Below are positions 56,334 to 64,000 of a stretch of DNA of 64,000 nt, piece after piece. The notes under the pieces were generated by a model. It did no database searches. It was not told the DNA's origin and was given only the letters and a program-made list of their open reading frames with translations. Position numbers and translations under genes: made by a program. Numbering within the stretch: position 1 is the first letter of the stretch; every line of letters begins with the position of its first letter. Origin of the DNA: Phialocephala subalpina (taxonomy: Eukaryota; Ascomycota; Leotiomycetes; Helotiales; Mollisiaceae); assembly GCA_900073065.1 (NCBI GenBank), contig FJOG01000002.1, forward strand, positions 1,306,652 through 1,370,651, written 5' to 3'.

Positions 56334-58497
56334 TTGATGAGAATGAAGGACGACAAGCCTTCTGGAGCTGTCGGTGTGGCGGAACAAGAGAAGCCGCGTA
56401 CTGCAAAACCAAGATTTGGAAAGGTTTTCCTCCTCCTCAGCGGCCTCATTTTGGTCATTGTTGCACTGGCTCTCGGGTTGGGCTTAGGACTGGGATTGAA
56501 ACATCACCATAGCTCTTCGTCATCGACAGAGCCCTCCGCAAGCGCCACTCCTTCATCCACCCCATCCGGGATATCAGAAAACATCCCATCATGGAGACGA
56601 GATCCCTCAGAGTACAATCTCGACATGGATTGGGATATCAATGCTGCACCAACTACCAGGATCTTCAATATAACCGTCAGTGAGATCCAAGCTGCTCCAG
56701 ATGGTAAGTGAACTGTCCAGATACGGTCACGTGCATCCTAACTGTTCTCAGGAGTCGTGCGAACAATGCTGGTCATGAATGGACAATTTCCGGGCCCATT
56801 GATCAGAGTCAATGAAGGAGATCGGGTACTAGTCAATGTGACCAATGAGCTGAAGAATGGAACCTCGATGCATTGGCATGGACTGTACCAGAATGGGACA
56901 AATTGGATGGATGGAACTTCAGGCATCACACAGGTAAGGCTGCTTTCTAGACCTCGAAAACCAGATATTGATTTTTCATTCGTAGTGTCCAATCCCACCA
57001 GGAACATCCTTCCTCTACAATTTTACGGTGACCAATCAATTTGGGACCTATTGGTACCACTCTCACGTCTCAAGCCAGTACACCGACGGCCTCGTTGGCC
57101 CCTTCGTCGTACACTCGCCATCCGAAGCTGCCGTCCGCTCAAACTATGACTATGACCAAGTTATTCTTCTCCAAGATTGGTACCACGATCTCAGCAGCGA
57201 TCTCATGCCCGCTTATCTCGCGTCCGGGAACGAAAATGCAGAACCACTCCCAGACAACGGCCTTATTCAAGGAACCAATTAGTTTGTCTCTTTTTTACGT
57301 TCTCAATTATTATACTGACGCAATTTGCAGCTTCAACTGCTCTTCTTATGACCCTGACAGCGGGTACACGTGCCAAGACAACTCCACACGAGCAATTCTC
57401 CCCATCCACCCTCAGAAACGGCACCGGCTTCGCCTCATAAACACCGGAGCATTCGGCGAATTCTCAGTCAGTATCGACAACCACACCCTGTCTGTAATTG
57501 AAGCAGACTCAACCCTCATCGCTCCGGCCACAGTTCATCGACTACCAATCCATATCGCGCAACGATATTCAATAATCGTGAATTTCAACCAATCTTCCTC
57601 AACCAACTACTGGTTCAGAGCACAAATGAACGAGCATTGCTTCTCAGACGACAACCCAGTTCTGGATCCCGATGTCTTAGCACTCATCTCATACAGTAAC
57701 ACTACTGCCGAGCCCACAAACTCAGTTGATTGGTCAGACGTCCTCGACGTCGTATGCAAAGACCTCAACACCACTCTCCTTGTGCCTTTGGTGCCGGCAT
57801 CGCCACCAAAGCAAGGCCTGACGTACCAACTCGATGTCTCGTTCCAGATTGGTGCGTATGCGCTTGATAAAGCATACATCAATTCCACGACATGGACTCC
57901 ATCCACCGTCCCGACATTGAACCAAGCAATTACCGCCCTCTCGTCCTCCAACACCTCTCTGTCCTCCCAATTCTCAACATCGGGACTCGACACAACTCTC
58001 TTCTCACCCTCAGGATCACAATTTGTCCTCTCCGTCCCCTCAATCTCAGTCGTCGATATCCTTTTGAACAATCTGGATGAAGGTGCCCATCCCTTCCATT
58101 TGCATGGACATCAGTTCTGGGAGTTGGCGTCTGGACCTGGAGATTTTGATTATGGAAATTATGGGAGCTTAAATACGACTAATCCGATGAGAAGGGATAC
58201 GATGACTGTTAATGCTTATGGGTGGTCGTTGATCAGGTTCGTGGCTGATAATCCAGGGTTGTGGGCGCTTCATTGCCATATTAGCGTGAGTTTATTTGCC
58301 TTTCCCACGTCTCCTTTGTGTCACCCAAGTCCAGTAACAAAAAAATTCCCTCCAGAAACAAAAGATGATCATTTTACTGACGAGAGAACAAATAGTGGCA
58401 TATGGAATCTGGTTTGCTGATGCAATTCCAGACGCGAGCAGACATCATGAAAACGTGGACATTGCCAGCTGATGTAGCGGGGCTGTGCTCTATTTAG
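56334..58497 (+). CDS. Membrane-anchored multicopper oxidase (laccase-like)
   Basis: Exons 56334-56703, 56752-56933, 56986-57281, 57331-58285 and 58396-58497 encode 634 aa. Instead of a signal peptide there is a ~28-residue charged lead and one strong membrane segment (about 29-53, LLSGLILVIVALALGLGLGL), then a His/Ser-rich stalk, a type II membrane arrangement. All four copper motifs are intact: HWHG (164-167), HSH (209-211), HPFHLHGH (536-543) and HCHISWHMESGL (597-608), with Leu608 at the axial position, the class-2 laccase type. It would oxidise phenols or similar donors and reduce oxygen to water. The N-terminal anchor is unlike typical secreted laccases and opposite to Fet3 ferroxidases, which have a C-terminal anchor. 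The Met at 56340 is an alternative start. Confidence 0.9.
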
Positions 58498-58783
58498 ATT
58501 TCATCCGAGATTCTTTTATCTCGCCTTAAGCCTTCTCAACATGACATGATGCAATATTATGAACGGAATTCGAGATCGATTGCCTTCGCTTTCGTACCTG
58601 GCGGATAATCTCCCCTGAGCTGACGTGCATTCAGCTACTGCACCCCGCAAACGTAGGGAGCGATCCAAGCTGAGCGTGACGTTCGTTACTTAAACAAATA
58701 CGACGGCATTTCTTTCGTTCTGTTTCTTTCTCGCTTCCGTCTTTTTCATCGTTTGTTGTGAGAACGGCGATCGTTCGAGAAGA

Positions 58784-60175
58784 ATGGCGTACTCATTAAA
58801 TGCGCTAGTCCTCATGCTTACCTGCTTCTTGACCTTTCTATCTCTCGCGGCCTGTCATCCAGTCCAATTCATCGCACATGTCAAACGCGAGCAGACCAAC
58901 TCGATTCTAGCTATGACACATTATCGTCGGTAGCAGAACGAGCGGTCTCACAGTCACCGACCGCCTGACAGAAGATGGAAGAAGTACTTCCCTCGACTTC
59001 CTCCCTCCCCAAACCCGCCTCACTTCTCGTTAGTAATCCCTAGAAACCGTCCTCGTAATCGAATACGGCCCCCTAGAACCCAACCCCGACATCCTCATCC
59101 CCGCCACCGGCCTAACAAACTTCACAGCCGACATGTAAGTTACAACTACACCTCCATCCTGCAATCCGGAATGGCAAACCGAACAGCTGTTCTCCGCGCT
59201 GGAGCCCTGGTCGGAGGTGGCAGTGCGGTTAATAGTATGTTTTTTTATCGTGAGTCTGCGGAGGATTATGATAATTGGGAGAAGCTTGGGAATCCTGGTT
59301 GGGGTGGGAGGGGTTGTTGCCTTATTTTCGGAAGGTAAGCCTCTGTTGATTTAACGAGACAGATAAGATGCTGACAATTACAAGAGAGTGTGACATTTAC
59401 TCCTCCATCTCTGGAACTACAGACTCATTTCAACGTCACCTACAACGTAGATGCATACGGACAGAACGGCTCCGTACACTCCAGCTTCCCACCTTTCATC
59501 TGGCCAACAACAAGTATGCACCCCTTTAACCTCCTTTACTATCTCATTCTCACACCTCACAGTCGCCTTGATGAAGGGATGGAACAACTACGGCATCACC
59601 ACCCAACAAGAAGGGGCGAGCGGGCACGCCTACAACCTAATTTGGGTCCCCGCCTCCCTCGACCCCAAATCTCTCACACGCTCTTACTCCTGAACCACAC
59701 ATTACGAAACTTTTATCCAGCGTCCGAACTACTATCTATTAACTGGGTTTCATGCAGATAAGATTTGTTTTTCTGAAAATTTGAATGCTGAGGGTGTTGA
59801 GATCCAAGCGAGAGATGCTTCAAATTCTGGTCAAGAAATCATCACGGTTCGAGTAAGCAAAGAAGTTATCCTAGCAGCAGGTGCAATCGGGATTCCGATT
59901 CTCCTCCAACGCAGTGGCGTAAATCCTGCGAAACCTCCCCAAGAAGCTGGGATAGATGTCAAAGCCCACTTGCCAGGTGTAGGACAAAATCTTCAAGACC
60001 ACTCTGTCTTGCTTATCGGAATGAACTGTTCGTCAACGTTGTCTCACACATAAGAATGCTGAAGTTGATTGATATAGTCACAGGAGCAGGTCCGATATCG
60101 AGCAAGACCATCTTAGCGGCGAATGCTACATTTTTGGCTGAAGCTTTGATAGAATACCTTCAAACTCAGGATTAA
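58784..60175 (+). pseudogene. GMC oxidoreductase pseudogene, truncated
   Basis: A secretory N-terminus (MAYSLNALVLMLTCFLTFLS) is followed, in shifted frames, by GMC landmarks: SGLTVTDRLTEDG from the FAD-binding start, VLVIEYGPLEPNPDI, the GGGSAVNSMFFYR signature, and later VILAAGAIGIPILLQRSG with GVGQNLQDH. Lesions include a frame break near 58920, an in-frame TGA near 59691 where Arg fits (CGA to TGA), and loss of everything after about 60175, including the C-terminal His/Asn active site. Originally an aryl-alcohol/glucose oxidase-like H2O2 producer. It lies beside the multicopper oxidase, a common pairing in lignocellulose degraders. Confidence 0.82.
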
Positions 60176-61044
60176 TTTTCCCTTCGCTGGTTCCGTTTTA
60201 GTCTGCGGACGCGAGCAACTGCTACTTTAACTTAAGCTAAAAGTAAATATACTTAAGCCGAGGTAAGCATACCGGAGCAGAGCCTAAGCATACTTAAGCA
60301 AAGCTTAAACAGAGCTTAAGCGGGTCCTAAGTATACTTAAATAGAGCCTAAGTAGAGCCCAAGCAGATCCTAAGTAAAGCCCGAGTATTCTAAGCGCTTT
60401 AAATCAATGTGCGCATTATAATACGAACCTTATTACACCATTTGAGTATTATTAGTAACGAGGCTGCCTTCAATATCTGCCGCCGGGACCAGAAATATTC
60501 TATGGTCGCCTTCAGGCATCTCAAACCATTTAGATACTCACTAGAAGCCATTCCTTCTATTTATAGACTTTATCGCTTGGAAAGTCAGGGAAATATACGA
60601 TGTGCTACGCAGCAGTCAAGCGCTCGTGATGCTCAATATTTAAATATGACTTTGGCTCCTGGTTGTATGATATATGTCTCCAAATATAAAAATTTCATGC
60701 GTGAGTTTTTGGCCGAAGGCAGCATGACTGTATAACGCGACTGGTTGGAGACAAGTCGTGCTTCAAAATCAAGCTTTAGACCCCACGACGAATGAGCGAA
60801 TCAGAGCTTCTCATATCAATATTGCGATGTGTGGTGGTACTGCATCTTATGTGGCCATTGATTGAACAACAATATGATCAGATGACATGATCGATACATG
60901 CAGACTGTAAATAATCATGCTATCCAAACCTCTTAGAGAAAGAATCTCTAAAACAATCTCAAGTATTTCTATAACCATCATACCGGCGCACACAGTATAA
61001 TTAACCGGATCCTCTCAAGCACCAAAGGCCAGGATTCAGCGAAA
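60176..61044. other. Repetitive/degenerate stretch after the GMC relic
   Basis: From about 60230 to 60395 short motifs recur (ACTTAAGC, AGAGCCTAAG, GCTTAAG, eight or more copies in two related forms), a decayed simple or tandem repeat that replaces the lost end of the GMC gene. A frame at 60409-60735 is not recognised. No gene supported. Confidence 0.5.
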
Positions 61045-61540
61045 ATGGAAGGCCTCACAGTGGCAAAGCCCGGTGCACCCTACGAGCTGACCACTGATAT
61101 CGAAAATCCAGAGCCTGGCAAAAACCAAGTTCTCGTCAAGTCTCTCTTCGCAAGCATCAATCCGGTGTATGCCCCCTCCTTCTTCTACCTCCTTCACGGA
61201 TGTGTACTTACTTTACACCAGAGATACGTATATGCAATCAACGGGAATGCTCGTCACTACCTGGCCCATCGTTGGGCTGTGATGCTTCAGGCATTGTTGA
61301 AGAGGTCGGCGAAGGGGTTTCCAGCCTATTAAAAAAAAGTGATGAAGTGTTCGGATGCACAAGGTTCGGTATGCCAGGTTACGGCACCTTTCAGGAATAC
61401 GTACGTTGATCTATTGATAACTCGGATGCGAAAGGCTTTCTGAACTACAATGGTTTTTGATGGATGAGCACATAACGTTCCGCAAGCTGTACAACATATC
61501 GCTAGGACGAGCTGCAACCATTGGGGTCGGAGCATTGGTA
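61045..61540 (+). pseudogene. Zinc-type/quinone reductase (MDR) pseudogene, N-terminal part
   Basis: The frame starts MEGLTVAKPGAPYELTTDIE and continues EPGKNQVLVKSLFASINPV, the GroES-like start of medium-chain reductases of the trans-enoyl-reductase type. After an intron-like gap comes LGCDASGIVEEVGEG and GYGTFQEYV in a different frame, then YNISLGRAATIGVGAL. At least one one-base shift lies near 61275, and the NAD(P)-binding half is missing. It reads like the remains of a secondary-metabolism-type enoyl reductase, but no synthase is present. Confidence 0.7.
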
Positions 61541-62348
61541 AGTACCATACGAAGATGTAGCACTGGACGTCGGTATTGACTCTTGGGAAAACAGCAAGTC
61601 TTGCCTTAGTAGAAGGCGATAACGGGACTGGGAAATAGACTCGCCAGATCCGGAGTTTCAGTGGCCCGACGCGCCAGTCGTAGAGTGAGAACCGAGATCT
61701 AACTTTGCTAGAACTTGAGGCCCAAAGGGACTGAGGGTCTGGAAGTGAGAATACTTTTCATTCCGTAGCTGCAGAATGAGGAAATTTCAAGAGGTAGACG
61801 GGAAGGCAGCAGCACAGAAGACTGGCCTAAATGCAGCAACTAATGCTCTCCGCAGTCAAGGCTCCCAAGACCAAAACCTTCAAGGGACAACATTCTGCCG
61901 GTTGATGTCTAGTCTTATTCTCCTTCAAACAGCTTCTGATGGGACCTCTAGGTCCAGATTTGAGAAGAAGGGACTAGCACTACACATTGGTCAAATTTGT
62001 TGTAGGATGAGGATGCCCAAGGCGATTGGGGAAGCGGGTGAATTTTAAGTTTTGAATATGCAGCTAAGTGATTATGTCGCATGCAGGCCTGGGGTGCCAC
62101 AAGCACTTCTCCGCGGTCGTTTTCGGGAAGTACGGATTAATAACATCGCCAAGCTCTTGGCAACGGGGAGTCGGCACATCATGTCCGGGCCAGATGACAT
62201 GGCGATTGGATGAAGACGCAGCACGATGCAAGGACTTGCATTTTTTTGTCGGCCCTCATGAAGGTTCTCCGATGTAAGTTTTGGCATCCTCGACTCGAGA
62301 GACGACTTCAACGACAACGACGCTCAACTTTACGATCGGCAGACAAGA
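61541..62348. other. Intergenic
   Basis: Between the reductase relic and the transcription factor. Frames are short; nothing recognised. Confidence 0.45.
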
Positions 62349-64000
62349 ATGGACGAACAAACCTGCGACGCAATACATCATGATTCGATCGTCAATGCCT
62401 TTGGTCCACTTCAAATCGATGGCTTGGACTATGGCCTCTTGTTTTCCGATTTCGATGAAACAATTGAATCATTCTCAAGAACTTCCCAGTTTGATCCTTT
62501 AGATCTGCCGTGTTCATTTGATCCTCACCCACCTACTCGGGCAAAGAGCCGTGTCTCCCTGGCTTGTATTACGTGCCGCATCCGGCATACCAAATGTGAT
62601 GCAAGACAACCGGTATGCTCTCAATGTCGTGAAAGCGGTCGATCCTGCAACTACGCACCGTCTCGACGAGGACGAAAAACGGAAACGCGTCAACAACTTC
62701 CGAGGGACGATGGGCGGTCTGAGACAGACGGACCTCGTCAAGAATCAAATTGCCAGTCCAGATCAGGGAGTAATGCTACCTTATCTGGCTTCACTGTCAA
62801 CAGCAGCTCGAGCTCGAGGCAGATTCCAGTCAATATCCATAGCGCCCCATCGAGTGTAACTTTAGAACCAGGCCACCAATCAAAATTCCTGGATCTTTAC
62901 TATACTTACTTCCACGATGCCCATCCCATTGTTCTTCCGCACCAATTCTTGAATCAACGATTAGAGACCAACCAAGTCTCTTTACAACATCTCCTGCCTG
63001 CAATGGAATTTATCGGGTCGCTATTCGCGCCAAATGCAGCGAAAGAAATCCAACGGGCTCGGGTAGAGAGTGCACTTTTGTCTGACAATCTACCAGCAAC
63101 CGGCTTTACAGTTCAGGCGCTCCTCATTTTCGCCATCTCTATGCATGCTTCTAATGAGTTCGCATATGCGCGCGAAATCCTGGATCGCGCTGTCCGGGTA
63201 GCCCTAGGGATCAATATGCAATCCAAATCATTCGCAATAGCGAATAGGGAAGGTTGCGCCGTGCTAGAGGAAAGCTGGAGGAGGACATGGTGGTTTCTTT
63301 ATGTAACGGACGGAATCTTTGCTGGTATCCGGCATTGCTTGACATTCTCTTTATTTGACGTAGAGACAGATGTTGACCTCCCATGTGAGGAGGTTGACTA
63401 TCATTCCGGAGTAAGTCCGACTTCTATATAATCTATTGGGTCAAAATTGACAAGTAATAGGTGATCCCACAGCCTCGGACGTTGGAGGAATACAACACCC
63501 GCGAATTTGCGGTAGATGAACTCACTTTCTCCTCCTTCGCATATTTGATCGATTTAGGTCACATCATCGGCGTGATCTTAGCGTTAGGAACTGAACCGGG
63601 TGAGCCATTTGATCCCGAAATCATCAGTGCCGACACAAGCTTGATGAATTGGGCATTGTACCTGCCAAAGAAGAAGCAGCTGGTTGTTGAGGATCTGGGG
63701 AAGATAGATGAGATCCTGTTTCAGGCCCATATGCTCTGTAGTACGTAAGTGCTATCCTTTCCCCGCACAAAGCAACCCTCGCAATGCCACAGGCCCAAAA
63801 GCCTGACTGAAGATATCTAGGTTGAAAGTTTCTCTTCACCGACCTCGGTCTCAGTTAGCTTATGGTCCCATCGAACGCATTTCAAAATGTGCTCCTCCGC
63901 CATGTGACAAGTCTGTAGCAGAGCAACAACGAGCTTACGACTTTCATACGAAGAAGGTGCTTGAAGCTTCAGAAGCAGGCATAGGACTATTTACGCTCCC
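62349..64000 (+). CDS. Zn2Cys6 transcription factor (3' end outside the window)
   Basis: Exons 62349-63410, 63461-63744 and 63821 onward; the frame is open at the window edge. The Zn2Cys6 cluster is at Cys73, 76, 83, 90, 93 and 100 (CX2CX6CX6CX2CX6C), followed by a basic RRGRK stretch. From about residue 180 the fungal-specific transcription factor domain is recognisable (LDLYYTYFHDAHPIVLP, EEVDYHSG). It is intact within the window. Its position next to a dead reductase and dead GMC oxidase hints that it was the regulator of a local cluster that has since decayed; target genes cannot be inferred. Confidence 0.9.

Overview
The window is nuclear DNA of a filamentous ascomycete (Pezizomycotina). 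The evidence is short GT-AG introns of about 43-80 bp with CTAAC/CTAAT-type branch sites, several 2EXR-domain genes, a GH5 cellulase, a laccase-type multicopper oxidase, a PDR-type ABC transporter, and transposon relics carrying RIP-like CpA>TpA damage. The gene style suggests Leotiomycetes/Helotiales; that placement is inference. No genes appear missing from the list except very small or strongly decayed ones.

Layout. 0.3-6.3 kb: an intact 2EXR gene, a dienelactone hydrolase with a possible mitochondrial presequence, a Dabb-domain protein, and a broken 2EXR copy. 6.9-22.5 kb: four members (A-D) of one unrecognised coiled-coil gene family, plus a relic of a fifth, interspersed with a small conserved-looking gene, mitochondrial 2-methylcitrate dehydratase and an LSB1-like SH3 protein with a very long N-terminal extension. 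23-31 kb: a serine carboxypeptidase pseudogene, tRNA-Lys(UUU), a decayed hypothetical gene and EAF (Pol II elongation). 31-37 kb: a Baeyer-Villiger-type flavin monooxygenase, a GH5 endoglucanase and a hypothetical protein. 37-44 kb: a graveyard holding a pogo-like transposon with clean TA duplication and terminal inverted repeats, an MFS pseudogene, a third 2EXR copy with a stop codon, and an AT-rich element with 32-bp inverted ends. 44-64 kb: an NTF2/SnoaL-like gene, an unusual interrupted tRNA-Ala(AGC), an intact 18-exon ABC-G transporter, a secreted GPI-type acid phosphatase, a membrane-anchored multicopper oxidase, GMC oxidoreductase and quinone-reductase pseudogenes, and a Zn2Cys6 transcription factor running off the right edge.

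How it fits together: GH5, multicopper oxidase, GMC oxidase, the BVMO, the two transporters (one dead) and the Zn2Cys6 regulator are consistent with plant-matter degradation and xenobiotic handling, but at least six loci here are pseudogenes, so the block looks like an accessory region under decay. The two most novel-looking signals are (i) the tRNA-Ala gene at 45546-45739, whose body is interrupted by a normal anticodon-loop intron and by two further inserts that have every hallmark of spliceosomal introns, and (ii) the A-D gene family, three members of which share a 4-nucleotide first coding exon. All exon structures were deduced by hand from reading frame and splice signals and were checked for frame consistency by exon lengths.
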